DNA of 64,000 bases from Plumapathes pennacea. Taxonomy: Eukaryota > Cnidaria > Anthozoa > Antipatharia > Myriopathidae. The notes below the pieces were generated by a model. The model was not told where the DNA came from. It worked only from the letters and a program-made list of their open reading frames with translations, and ran no database searches. Shown one piece after another: positions 11,359 through 23,575 of the stretch. The DNA is taken from contig OZ038468.1 of assembly GCA_964036295.1 (NCBI GenBank), positions 14,336,683 through 14,400,682 on the forward strand, read 5' to 3'. Numbering within the stretch: position 1 is the first letter of the stretch; every line of letters begins with the position of its first letter. Made by a program: the position numbers and the translations under genes.

Positions 11359-11930
11359 TGTAACCTGATAAAAAAGAACAGAGAAATTAATGGCGTGGTC
11401 ACAAGCGGCCCAGGCTCTTGCTGTATTATATATTGCGGAACATAAGATTGTAAAGAACTGGGGTGTATGAAGGAAAGTAACGATCTCGATATATCGTAGG
11501 ATTATGAATGATACTAGAAACAAGTAACGTCCTGTGACTTTTATTGTGGTCTCTTGAATGTGTGTGAGGGAAGAATCCTCGATAGGATTTCAACAGTTAA
11601 TAGTGGCCATAAGCAGCCTGAAATCGACACACTAGAGACACGAGAAACGACAAACAGCAGGAAGCACAGGTTTGTTTTAGGCTTTAGAGTCCTTCTCGCA
11701 AAAAACAAATTAGATTATAGCCGTACACAAGGTAAAGCAGGCGAAAGAACTGTCGGCCGGTCTATCACACGAGACCGGATTTAGAGAAAATATTCGTGTC
11801 AAGGCGTTTTTTTACGCAAGTTTGATAGGGATGTATATCTATAATCATGACAAGGACTATGAGACTTGAAAATAGGTCAAAGCTGTGAAGGACGAGAAGA
11901 ATTTTAATAAACAAGACCGCGTTACTTACG

Positions 11931-13280
11931 TGCACAGAACTGATTTCTGAGTTAATTGATTTGAAGTGTGTGCTGATCTTGATGAGCAGAGGAGATGTAC
12001 TGCACTCGTGTAGTCAAAATAACCGGACGTGTCTCTAGTTGCGTAAGGTGAATTTCAAATGCTTGAAAGCATGGCAACGTTGGCTGGTTTGAAAACATCC
12101 AAATTGCTTTGAACAAGCCAAGTCTATTGAAAGTATTGTTTATGCACCATTAGAATTAGGCTTCTTTCAAAACCTGGGCCCGATTGTACAAGCGTGTTAG
12201 CGCCAGCCAACGTATAAATCGTTAATCAATTGATAAATAAGCTTAAACGTTAACACTTATCCACTGGATTGTGATTGTGTTCACTTAGCTCGTTTAGCTT
12301 TAAAGGCATATCTAGGTAACCATTATTTTGTAGTAATTTCTAATAACAAACTCATTTCAATTCTCAGTATAAATAACCACTATTCATCTATCTGAACTTA
12401 TCCGGTGAGTAGCATTATGCACTCTTTGAACAACCGGACCCTAAAATCAGTTTAGAGTGTCATCAAAATACGAGATGTGATTGCTATTGTGCATTCAAAA
12501 CACACAATTTTACCTGTAAATATGGTAAATTGAGATTATTTTTATGTTTTCTCATTAAGTATGACAAGTGTCATAACAATGTCAAAACCGGTTCCCATTT
12601 TGAAGCAGCGACAAAAAGTATCGCATATGACAGGTGTCTTTCAATTGGACAAAACGACACGACACGAACGTCACGAAACGATACGACACGAACATCGATC
12701 ACGGACGCCTGTTCAATTCAAAAGGTGAAGGCGAATACGGACAGGGAAACTGCAAGTGCATATCGCGGATGAAAGTAACATTCTGGGCGACGAAAAATGT
12801 TAAGTGATAAAATTGTTGACAGACCCTCAGTGAAGTTAATTCCGCGCGCGATCACGTGCGCCGCTCGAGTTTGGACCCTGACCTGAGTTGTTGTTTGAAG
12901 ACTTACTGAATAGAAAACCTGTTCAACAAAACCCTGTTAGTCTCACAGGCACAGCATTCGTGTGACAAATCGGTCCCTGATTACTATAGTATTAGACTGC
13001 AAACTGTCCCTACTTTCCCCTCCTTTTCCCGCCAAGATCGTGTGAGCGATCGGCGAGCGCTAGAGTAACAAGTGCGGTAGGATCAGGGCGCGTGGAGGAT
13101 CCTGGGTCTAGTCCACTGAACTTCAAAATCTGCACTTGAATTTACATTTTTTCAAGACCGCTGAATCAAAAATTAGGTTAAAAAATTGCTGAAGCTGCCT
13201 GATCGTCTGAAAAAGAAAACGTATTCCGCGGCGTTGAAACTGGAAGCCTGTGTATAGCTCCTCCGCGTCACCAAACATGC

Positions 13281-13328
<48 letters not shown>

Positions 13329-13381
13329 TGTCCTTCATGTAAAACACAATTAAGGGACACGTGAAGATTTTTCTCCCGTGT
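11931..13381. other. Array spacer between copies 4 and 5
   Basis: This is repeat-unit spacer, very close to 2699-4140. It contains the longest CA microsatellite of the array (13282-13324). The open frames 12530-12772 and 13123-13347 fall on spacer or CA repeat and are not called. Confidence 0.55.
13282..13324. repeat. (CA)n microsatellite
   Basis: About 43 bases of uninterrupted CA. The same spot in other units holds shorter tracts: 4054-4090, 7725-7748, 21627-21657 and 25976-26003. Copies 1 and 4 have a non-CA sequence there. Confidence 0.9.
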
Positions 13382-13433
13382 TTTATTAACCCTTAAACCC
13401 AAGATTTTTTTTCGATGTGTCCCGCTTGTTAAT
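13382..13433 (-). terminator. 3' noncoding terminal exon and poly(A) signal, array copy 5
   Basis: AATAAA is at 13382-13387 and the acceptor CTCTCTTGCAG precedes 13433. The exon is about 20 bases shorter than in other copies. Confidence 0.5.
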
Positions 13434-13966
13434 CTGCAAGAGAGGAAATAAAACCATAAGAAAGCATCTTTTTTTTAGTTTCCTGAGTTTAACTGGACGA
13501 GGTTCCCTCAAATCTCATTTGCATCCAGACGGCAAACCCGTTAGAAAAGTCGCTCTGTGCTCAATTTTCTGAACCAAACCTACCTAAAATACAGTGCAAT
13601 TTAACGGCAAAAAACCGGAACTTTTGGTGTGTATATGCTGGCGCATTGCTTGATGGCGTGGAACTAATATTCAAGACTTCTGACAGCGTAAGAATCCTCG
13701 ACATTTGCTGCTAACATTGCACCAAAAATCGAAGAGAATGGACGTGTTACACTGACCAACGCCGCTCAAAATGCACACAACTTTCTCACAAGCTTTTGAA
13801 AAGATTTAAAAAACGTACGACATGATGCAGCACTGCAAATATTGCAAAAAATCGTTCAAGGTGGGGTGTTATACTTGACTGATTTTTAACGTAACATCAT
13901 ATAGTTGCAATTCGGCGGTGTTAAAACATCTTATATAAAGACTCACCGTCAAGCCTGCTGGTGCCA

Positions 13967-14695
13967 CTAAGCGCATGGGCAAAGACGGCGCACCACAGAA
14001 TTACTAGCGGCACAATTTATTGTTTCAGGGACACTGCGGGAAGTTTCATAATAACACTGATTATTCGCTGGTACAATAAAGGGGCTCGCAGTATTGATAA
14101 CAATCATTTCATACACACAAGTAAAACCAAGTAATTTAAATATATTCACAACATCTCCGTCTTTCGGAAAACCTCTGAACGCGACACATTCCATGAGTGA
14201 CTTTCTACAAAAGGTGTCACAGCTTTCCCCAAGTTCTGCTACGAAGTACTTGTTGGCTTAAAAAGAAAAGAAAAAATTAGGATTGTTTTAAAATACTATT
14301 ATTGTAATATGAAACATTTTTATAGTATCGTTAGTTACTCGTCAAGTTAACTCTACTTCGAAAGGCTAACCATTCGAGGATTGAGCTATCAAATGCGATA
14401 TAACTTAGGTAAAATTAGATTAACATCAGCAAAACTGTGAAGTAACGTAAACTAAAGAGGAGACACTCAAGGAGACCTACAGACATCAAAGCCTTTCGTT
14501 TGTAGTATCCAACACACATGCATTACATACATCACACACATACACACACATGTTTAACATACATGGAGCACATGCTCTTTCCAGTGAAGCGAAATCGTTC
14601 TTCAGTTCAGTGAACTTATTCTTGCAAGTTTGAGCCATGGCGGCATTGATCGCCACGAAGACAATCAAGAGCAGCAGAAGGGTTTTTGTGTTCAT
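13967..14695 (-). CDS. Secreted cysteine-rich protein, array copy 5
   Basis: Coding exons are 14695-14563 and 14256-13967, phase 1, giving 140 residues. The signal peptide and N-terminal helix are almost as in copies 1 and 4. The eight-cysteine domain is complete and ends RRLCPCA. The segment between the fourth and fifth domain cysteines is hydrophobic and unlike the other copies. The acceptor is slightly altered (TTTTTAAG) but still pyrimidine rich. The 5' exon donor (15439) and 3' noncoding exon are present. Confidence 0.78.
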
Positions 14696-15439
14696 TGTAA
14701 CCTGATAAAAAAGAACAGAGAAATTAATGGCGTGATCACAAGCGGCCCAGGCTCTTGTTGTATTATATATTGCGAAACATAAGATTGTAAAGAACTGGGG
14801 TGTATGAAGGAAAGTAACGATCTCGATATATCGTAGGATTATGAATGATACTAGAAACAAGTAACGTCCTGTGACTTTTATTGTGGTCTCTTGAATGTGT
14901 GTGAGGGGAGAATCCTCGATAGGATTTCAACAGTTAATAGTGGCCATAAGCAGCCTGAAATCGACACACTAGAGACACAAGAAACGACAAACAGCAGGAA
15001 GCACAGGTTTGTTTTAAATTTTATTTAGAATCCTATAATTTAACAAGATCGTTCCTTTCCGATCCCCCACAAGAGAATGGGCCGCCTGTGGCGCGATATA
15101 TTAGTTCGACATTACACCAGACTATGCAACAAATGAACATTTGCGCAATGGATTTAGTCGGTTGAGTTGGAGGAACCAAAAAGATATGGTACAGGCTTTA
15201 GAGTCCTTCTCGCAAAAAACAAATTAGATTATAGCCGTACACAAGGGAAAGCAGGCGAAAGAACTGTCGGCCGGTCTATCACGCGAAACCGGATTTAGAG
15301 AAAATATTCGTGTCAAGGCGTTTTTTACGCAAGTTTGATAGGGATGTATATTTATAATACAAGGACTATGAGACTTGAAAATAGGTCAACGCTGTGAAGG
15401 ACGAGAAGAAATTTAATAAACAAGACCGCGTTACTTACG

Positions 15440-16095
15440 TGCACAGAACTGATTTCTGAGTCAATGATTTGAAGTGTGTGCTGATCTTGATGAGCAGAAG
15501 AGATGTACTGCACTCGTGAAGTCAAAATAACCGGACGTGTCTCTAGTTGCGTAAGGTGAATTTCAAAATGATTGAAGGCATGGCAACGTTGGCTGGTTTA
15601 AAAACATCCAAATTGCTTTGAACAAGCCAATTCTATTGTGTTGTTTATGCACTATTAGAATTAGGCTTCTTTCAAAGCCTGGGCCCGATTGTACAAGCGT
15701 GTTAGCGCCAGCCAACGTATAAATCGTTAATCAATTGATAAATAAGCTTAAACGTTAACACTTATCCACTGGATTGTGATTGTGTTCACTTAGCTCGTTT
15801 AGCTTTAAAGTTATATCTACGGTAACCATTATTTTGTAGTAATTTCTAATAACAAACTCATTTCAATTCTTTAGTATAAATAACCACTACTCATCTATCT
15901 GAACTTATCCGGTGAGTAGCATTATGCACTCTTTGAACAACTGGACCCTAAAATCAGTTTAGAGTGTCATCAAAATACGAGATGTGATTGCTATTGTGCA
16001 TTCAAAACACACAATTTTACCTGTAAATATGGTAAATTGAGATTATTTTTTATGTTTTCTCATTAAGTATGACAAGTGTCATAACAATGTCAAAA
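15440..16095. other. Array spacer upstream of copy 5
   Basis: Repeat-unit spacer homologous to 2700-3360, interrupted at 16100 by a solo LTR and resumed at 16800-17100. No gene seen. Confidence 0.55.
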
Positions 16096-16100
16096 CCGGT

Positions 16101-16794
16101 TGTCACGGCACCCGTGCGTGTTAGCCCTTTTGCTTTGCACCGCTGATCTTTACCGCAAATATCGCTGGCTAGTATTATTTTTACGTAATTTCCTGGCACA
16201 TGATCTTTTATCAAGTAGTTTTAAGTTTCATTGTTACATTTGTGTTACTCCACGAGACTCTAAGAAATTCGACGAGTTCTAAACGAGTTTACGGATCGAC
16301 TAGCATCTTCGCAATAGTCGCTTCATTGCTGTCAAACCTAGAAGCTACCTAGAGCCTTCGCTACTACACGTCCTACACCGGATTGCTGTAAAACGGTTGA
16401 CACAATAAACTCCGTCAAGCCCTGTGGAATTCAAGAGTCGAGTCAGTTACTAGGGTCAGTCTTCACCCAACCAGTCATTCACGGAGCTCTCCGCTACCGG
16501 AGCTGTCGCCGCTACAGTCGAATTTCTACTGAATCAAGACGCTGCTGATCCAGCCGAGAAGTCTGCAGCCCGCCCGACCAAAACATCAGGACAGACCACG
16601 CCCGACAAATCTTGACCTCCGAAAGCAAGACGGTCCCGCTACTACACGTCCTACACCGGATTGCTGTAAAACGGTTGACACAATAAACTCCGTCAAGCCC
16701 TGTGGAATTCAAGAGTCGAGTCAGTTACTAGGGTCAGTCTTCACCCAACCAGTCATTCACGGAGCTCTCCGCTACCGGAGCTGCCGCCGCTACA
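16101..16794. mobile_element. Solo LTR of an LTR retrotransposon
   Basis: The 694-bp element begins TGTCACGG and ends CGCTACA (TG...CA). It is bounded by the 5-bp target duplication CCGGT (16096-16100 and 16795-16799) and inserted into otherwise continuous array spacer. It contains AATAAA, as expected for an LTR. A segment of about 158 bp is present twice (about 16359-16516 and 16637-16794), so the LTR carries an internal tandem duplication of about 278 bp. No internal retroviral-type coding region remains; LTR-LTR recombination is the usual cause. Confidence 0.85.
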
Positions 16795-17101
16795 CCGGTT
16801 CCTATTTTGAAGCAGCGACATAGAGTATCGCACGATCAGTTGCTAGGACAGGTGTCTTCCAATTGGACGAAACGATACGACACGAACATCAATCATGGAC
16901 GCCTATTCAATGCAAAAGGTGAAGGCGAATACGAACAGGGAAACAGCAATGCATGTCGCGAATAACAGTAACATTCTGGGCGATGAGGAATGTAGGGTGA
17001 TAAAATTGTTTACAGACCCTCAGTGAAGTTGATTGCGCGCGCGATCACATGTGCCGCTCGTGTTTGGACCCTGACCTGAGTTGTTGTTTGAAGACTCACT
17101 G

Positions 17102-19561
17102 AAAAATAGGCACCTGTAAGGTGCATGTGTCTACTGCATTTCTTCTTCTATTTTTTTTTTTTTTTTTTTTTGCATGAAGAAATGGCATTTGCCACAGGCA
17201 TCCCTCTTGCACCACAAGATGATTTGTGACGTATTTCCGTTAGTTAACACCCATTTCGCATGCGAAAGAAGTGGGCAGCATAATGACACTCAGACAAATT
17301 GCGGTTAATGGGTGACTGATACCTGGGAGCTCAGAAGCCAGAGGCGCAGGGATGAGCCAGCTAGTGAGCTGCTCGTACCACACTAGGCGCGGGGGATGAG
17401 CCAGCTAGTGAAGTACTCGTAACACTAGGCGCGCGGGATGAGCAGCATGGATAGGGTATGCAAACCCTAGGCATGAAGGGGTCGCAGACCCACATTCACC
17501 AGCAAGTGGTGTAGCACTGGCAGGTGAGCACCCGCGGCCAGTCACCAGTTTAATGGGCTATGGGTGGGACGGGAAAATAACTGCACTACAGATATAGCTG
17601 CGTGTTATCGCCACACAAGCTCAACTAAAAGGACTAATGCGTAAGTGATACGGAGTGTATCAGGTTCTAAAAGCATTCCAACATGTGCTGCAGAGATAAG
17701 GCTATTAAGCTGTCAACAAGATATTGTAAAATGCCGATGTGTCGATGGCAAACTATGGCTAATGCTAATAATATGTGGACAAGCAAGTAACGCAAGCTCA
17801 AGTTGTTAACTCAAGTTTACACTGAAGTGTAAATTTCCACTTGAACCAGCTGGCCCGCTGCCAAAATGTCGCGTCGCATTTGTGTTTAAGCTAAAACTGT
17901 TCTATAAGAACAGCGTTAGACGCATAAACGTGCGTTTTTTACGCATACTTTTTCTCAAAAACGCATTTTTAATGACGCGATGCGTTTGCTTATGCGTTTT
18001 TACTGGCAATTCAAACTTCAAGATGTCAAGAATAAACTGGGATGCTTTGTGCTTGTGAGCTTTTGAAAGTTACTCGAACGAAATTCGTGCGACACCTCGC
18101 GGAAACAATGTCACACACGTGTCTCTGTCTGTAAGTATATTGACAACACGTAAATTAGCCAATCACGGCCTTTTATGCGGTCACAAAGTGACCTCATCAC
18201 CGCAAGTCTAACTTTATCCGTTGTTTACAAGTACAGTCGGCGCCCTGTCGCGTCGAAATGTTTGCGCTGCGTTGGGCACGCCGCCAGCATTGATCTTGTG
18301 TGAGCTTCAAGGCTTCTCTTTGAATATTGCATCGGCCACACAAGAAAAACCTCTGCATTTTAATTATGCAAGTTCAGTTTCTTTGAGGACGATTTTAAGT
18401 GATTAAAAAACGGCAATAAGAACAAATTTGAACTTTGAGACTCGCGTCTTTACGCTGTGTTTCGCGCTTGGAAGGAACTGTATTGCCAATAGATTTATAC
18501 TTGGGCAACATTTCTAGTTACTAATCCTCAGCCACTATTTATGAAACTATTACCGTTAGTATCTTGTGGCACAACTATTAGCGCCAGTAAAAAAAGTAAT
18601 AATCGTGGCTTGGGGGTCAAACGAAAAAATACTTTGCGGAATGGCGCCTAAATTAGAGAAAATATATGGTAATACGTATTTTTCAGACCGTCATACGCAT
18701 TTTTACGGCAGGTCCGCGTTTTTCAACGCATTTCTCAAAAACCTAGCGCGAAGGCTGAAGAAACGATTCTTTTCTGGGAAACTGGGAAAAATTAAGAATT
18801 GGGAAAACGCACACACTTAATGCAGGAACAGAGAGAAGGATACCCAGACACTGAAAGCATTTCACAGATCAAAACGCGGATCAGCACAAAGAAGCACTTG
18901 CGTTACCTTAACTTCGAGAGCGTCGCGAGGCGAAACTGAACTACTGGAGAAATATAGGTTCCCCGAGATAAAGGTTGCTTGAGGATGCAGTAACCATTGC
19001 TAGGAATATGCCTATTCAGTTGCCATTGACCGTTTTAAAAACATTTCACTTCACAGCCGTCACGACCAAATCAAATTAGTGACTAGGCTCAAGTAAAGTA
19101 TTATTTATTTCAACTCGTACGCGAATGACCAATGGAAGATTCATAGATGCTTCTCATTTTACTGTACTTTCTCTGCCGACCGAAACATTGACACAAAATA
19201 ATGACTGGTCAATTTACGTACCGTTGCAACGTGGCTGTACACAGTTCGTCAGGAAAATTGGGCGATGCATAGTACTGGCCAGAACCTTCCATTCGAGCGT
19301 TTTCGGCATACATATTTTCAAAAACTGCGATTTAACGCACAAGAACGTCGCGACGCGACAGCATGTGTTTTGTAGTCAGCCTTCGTTGTTTCAGTCGGCT
19401 AAACTGATTCCGGCCAATCAGTACAGTTGATATACGGTCGGAATCGTCCCGACTTCACGAACTAACCATTGATGCTTCTCATTGGTCCCGGATAGTCACG
19501 AGCGACCATTTATCGATTCTTACATTACATTACAGAGTCGATGTCATAGACAGTAGACACA
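17102..19561. mobile_element. 2.4-kb insertion in array spacer, possible DNA transposon
   Basis: Array spacer is continuous up to ACTCACTGAA (17101) and resumes at ATAAAAAGCCTG (19562). Between them is unrelated sequence. An 11-bp inverted pair TGTGTCTACTG / CAGTAGACACA sits at 17126-17136 and 19551-19561. Inside are a T tract (17149-17171), two 40-44-bp direct repeats with GATGAGCCAGCTAGTGA (about 17350-17437), and two patches rich in ACGCATTTTT (17930-18000 and 18670-18750). No transposase-like frame was recognised, and target duplications are unclear. Confidence 0.5.
17350..17440 (+). repeat. Two tandem 40-44-bp units
   Basis: The unit GGATGAGCCAGCTAGTGA...CACTAGGCGCG occurs twice in succession, followed by a shortened third GGGATGAGCAGCATGG. 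It lies inside the 17.1-19.6 kb insertion. Function unknown. Confidence 0.7.
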
Positions 19562-19893
19562 ATAAAAAGCCTGTTCAACAAAACCCTGTTAGTCCCACAG
19601 GCACAACATTCGTGTGACAAATCGGTCCCTGATTACTATAGTATTAGACTGCAAACTGACCGCCTACTTCCCCTTCTTTTCCCGCCAAGATCGTGTGAGC
19701 GATCGGCGAGCGCTAGAGTAACAAGTGCGGTAGGATCAGGGCGCGTGGAGAATCCTGGATCTAGTCCACTGAACTTCAAAATCTGCACTTGAATTCACAC
19801 TTTGTTCAAAACCGCTGAATCAAAACTAGTTTAAGAAATTGCTGAAACTGCCTGCTCGTCTGAAAAGAAAACATGTGTTCCGCGGTTTTCGGA
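19562..19893. other. Array spacer fragment before copy 6
   Basis: Repeat-unit spacer (AGCCTGTTCAACAAAACCC through the fragment before the CA tract) resumes between two insertions. No gene. Confidence 0.55.
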
Positions 19894-19928
19894 CATAACG
19901 AGCTTAATTAGGCGACTTTAAAAACGCG

Positions 19929-19977
19929 GCCCCCTGCCGATGTTCAGAGATTCAATTTGCAAACATCGGCAGGGGGC
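19929..19977. repeat. Perfect hairpin, 16-bp arms
   Basis: The arm GCCCCCTGCCGATGTT (19929-19944) is perfectly complementary to 19962-19977, with a 17-base loop. It lies about 35 bp inside the left end of the surrounding element. Confidence 0.9.
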
Positions 19978-20454
19978 TGAATATTGGGGTGAATATCGGG
20001 AAACAATTTGAAAAAATAGTTTGTTAGAAATGGCAGTTTATTGATCTCTCCTGTTCAAAAAATATGGAAATTTGATAAACTTGGAGAGGGGGACGTTTTT
20101 GCCTGGGTCAGAATGTCCGGCCGGACATTTCAGCCCGGGCCAAAGTTTCCGGGGCGACATCCTGACCAGGGGACAAAAAAACCTGTTACACTGCCATTCG
20201 GGAAAACCGAGCAAATTATGCGTAACGGAGAACAAACGCGCAAATGCTTGTGGGCATATTAAATTATCAACAGACAAGCTCGCTCTTGACATCACTAAGA
20301 AATATAGTCAAGCCATAAAATGTTAGTCTAAACAATATTCAGTAAAGAACTTGTGCACTGACAGTTGACCTATCGTTCGAATTTCTTCCTTCGCGTGCTG
20401 GACGGCAAAGCTGTACACATCGAAGCATCTACTTAAACACATCGTGTCTCACAG

Positions 20455-20745
20455 AGTTACAGTAATTCAGCCAAGTTTCCCTGCTGCTTTTAGGTGGCCA
20501 ATTCAGTCGTGAAAAATACGGACATTATTTCTGAAAGATATACAGAAAACTGAAATAGCTAGTACCCAAGAAAGCATCAAGACTCACAGAGTCACGGCCT
20601 TTCAGCCAAGCTCCCCTGCTACTTTCAGATTGCATTGTAGCACCCAAGAAAGCATCAAGAAACATAAATGTCTCACAGCCTTTCAGCCAAGTTCCCCTGC
20701 TGCTTCCAGGTGGCCAAATGAGTCATGAAAAATATCAAGAAACCT
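20455..20745 (+). repeat. Three diverged repeats of about 100 bp
   Basis: The segments around 20455-20530, 20580-20640 and 20655-20745 each contain a TTCAGCCAAG...CCCTGCT core followed by GGTGGCCAA or a degenerate form. They lie inside the 1.7-kb element. Confidence 0.6.
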
Positions 20746-21716
20746 ATATACCGGAAACATTATCACACTGGAGCTAAATTACAGCGTATAAAAGTAAACA
20801 GCGGACCAAAATCCTTACAGGACAGCAAATCTATTGGTCTCTTCAGCAAGGCTTTTGCGACCTGGGTTGCTTGCTTTGTTTGACCCTTTGCCCGACGTCA
20901 GCGTTTTGTTCAAATTCGACAGATACAAAGTTTTGGATTTAGAAATAGAAGGTGATAACCTGGGCAATTTTCGGAGTGTCGTGGGCTGTATATGTGAAAA
21001 TTGCCACTGGAGTTTGCGGAGTTGTTTCCAAAAGCGCGCCAAAATTGTCAACTCTTCCCGCCTCGAGATCTACACTATGTAGTTGACTTACTCCCTGTAG
21101 CAGCGGAAACCTTTAGAACGGAAGAAATTGTCTCCACCTTCATCTTCGACTACTGTGCCAAAAGGCCAAACGCTGTCGACACGACCACCATATCCTTCTT
21201 TCTCGACGAGCCGAACAGCTCGAGTTTTGCTCGATTCTCATCCCTGGCTTCTTTGGGGAAAAAATACGCAATTTCGCCGCAAAAAATACCGCAAATTAAA
21301 AGGCATAAATTCCACTTAATCAAATGATCAAGAGGTTGACCGAAGACGGGGATGAATAATAATTCAAACCATACTTCACGGTAATTCAGAGCAACCCTTA
21401 AATTGTTGGCGCAAAACCGCGTGACAGTATACGGGGGTCGGCGATAAGCTCTAATTTCAAGTCATGTCAACACTTCAAAGCCAAAGCTGCGTGCGTTGAT
21501 TAACTTAAACCGCGTTTCTATGCCAACACCGGAAATTCGAACAGGCTCCTGCAGCGCGCTTTAAAGTCGCATAAAGCTCGTCATGGAGTCCGTGTATAGC
21601 TCCCCCACATCCCCAAACATGCAAAATACACACACACACACACACGCACGCACGCACAAAGAAACGTCCTTCATGTAAAACACAATTAAGGGACACGTGA
21701 GGGCATTCTCTCCTGT

Positions 21717-21789
21717 TTTATTTACCCTTAAACCCAAGCTTTCTTTTTCAATGCGTCCCTAGCCACATGAGGATCAACTGCTGGTTAAT
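21717..21789 (-). terminator. 3' noncoding exon and poly(A) signal of pseudogene copy 6
   Basis: AATAAA is at 21717-21722 and the acceptor CTCTCTTGCAG precedes 21789. Intact, although the coding part of copy 6 is broken. Confidence 0.5.
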
Positions 21790-22256
21790 CTGCAAGAGAG
21801 GAAATAAAACAGTAAGAAAGCATCATTTTTTGAGTGTAGTGAACTTACTGACAAGGTTCCCTCAAATCTCACTTGCATCCAGATGGCAAATCAAAAGAGG
21901 TTAAAAAAGAAACAAGTCTTTCAATTGTCTCTAGCCCCTCGTTAACTGGGATCAATCCTAAATCAGTACGTATGGATTGCATTCACAGTGTTGAAAAATT
22001 GGTCAGATCAATGTGTAAGAAAACATTCAACCTCGTTCCCACACTCGTTCCTTTCCGGCTTGGAGAGGACAGTGTCTGGGAACGAGTTTGGAAAACTTCG
22101 ACTGTTCACCTAGGCTCCCATTTATCTTGGATTGGTTACGCTAAAAAGAATTTAAAAAAAGAATCGTTGAGGTCAGCATAACATTCCAATTAACAACGAA
22201 ACACAACCACACTCCAAACTGTTTGTATGCTAGCGTCTTGCTTTGATGGCGTGGAA

Positions 22257-23305
22257 CATCAGGAGAAATGTTGGACATTTTTAGCCCGCACGCCGATGTC
22301 AGCGGTTATTCCCTTAGTTTTTCAATAAACCGCTAAATTGTGCGAGAAAGTTGGCCAGAAGAGTGTACTGAGCGTTTTTAGTACATCACAAGCAGCGCTT
22401 ATCAATTTTAGATTCGAAATACTTCCATTAATAATAGTATGGAAACGTTGGGAAACTGCCAGATTTGACTGCTCGGTACAAATAACGACCAAGAACAGTG
22501 TCAACAAATGTCAGCGTTTGTGATTCTGATTGTAATAACTGGACAGTGCTGTGCAAAGCTAGAAATATGTTTTGTTAACATTGCACTAGATCTCCTGCAG
22601 CAAATAACTGTCATAGTCTGTAAAATGACCTTTGACCTCGAACATGACTGTCCTGCAAATCGGCAAAAACTCCACAAAAGCCTTCCCCGTTCCTACCAGA
22701 ACAGTCAGGCACTTACTTAAGACTGAGGAGGACTAGGAACTAACATAACAAAACATGGCGGCCAGAAAACATGGCAGATTGATCTCACGGTCGTGGTTTC
22801 TTCGCCTACGGGCCTTCCATAATGGCATCGAGTTAGAGGAAGCATGGCAATATATTTTGGCTTAGAGAAGAAATTAAAGCTCAAAAGATGAAGGTCATTT
22901 TGGGCTCTACGGACTCTATAAAGCTTCGACTCGATATCGCGAGCTGGACAAACTGTACCCGACACAAGCAAGTCATCGGAAGACGGACTTGAAATGTAGC
23001 TTAATTGCGAAAATTACAAAGAAACAGTGTGCTCACAGAGCGTGAAATGAAGGTAAGTTTTACCGCTCGAAAGAAGAAAGAAGGACTCGAAATACTGTAC
23101 CCAGCTACGGTTAAAACGATGTCTTTAAGTCATAACTACAGCTACCGAGCTGAACATTTTGCCGGTTTTTCGTCAGGAACGAGTAATTATGCATTTTGTG
23201 ATCTCTCCCATACATTTTACTTTATTGATCTCAGAGAGAGCCAACGGATTGTGTGCGTCAATGCGCATGCGGGGCGGCCATCTTGTCCGATATTTCTGCC
23301 AATGC
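22257..23305. mobile_element. 1.05-kb insertion in the 3' UTR intron of copy 6
   Basis: The array sequence GATGGCGTGGAA and TAATGTACAAGAGTT, nearly adjacent in copy 2 (about 4685-4705), are separated here by about 1.05 kb. The ends show an imperfect 16-bp inverted repeat (AGGAGAAATGTTGGAC against GGCAGAAATATCGGAC). No coding frame is recognised. Probably a non-autonomous DNA transposon. Confidence 0.5.
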
Positions 23306-23575
23306 TAATGTACAAGAGTTTTAAGAACCTTCGACAGTTTCGCTAATACTGATTGCGTGCACCAAAAATCGACGAGAGCGGTGTTACGCTGGTCAACGCC
23401 GCTCAAAATTCACGCAATTTTTTCCCAAGTATTTGAAACGACCTAAAAACGTACGGCATGATGCAGCACTGCAAATATTGCGAAAAATCGTTCGAGGTGG
23501 GGTGTTACAAACGATTTTAACATCGCATAGTTGCAGTAGCAGCTTATAAAGACTCACGTCAGGCCTGCCGTACCA

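Larger units (their letters stand above)
19894..21585. mobile_element. 1.7-kb non-autonomous DNA transposon-like insertion
   Basis: It is inserted between TTTTCGGA and GAGTCCGTGT, which are adjacent in other array units (TTCGAAGGAGTCC). The ends are imperfect inverted repeats: CATAACGAGCTT...GCGACTTTAAA at the left, and the inverted CATGACGAGCTTTATGCGACTTTAAA at the right. It contains a strong hairpin (19929-19977) and three diverged repeats of about 100 bp with TTCAGCCAAG (20460-20740). Frames such as 21001-21327 match nothing I recognise. Confidence 0.6.
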
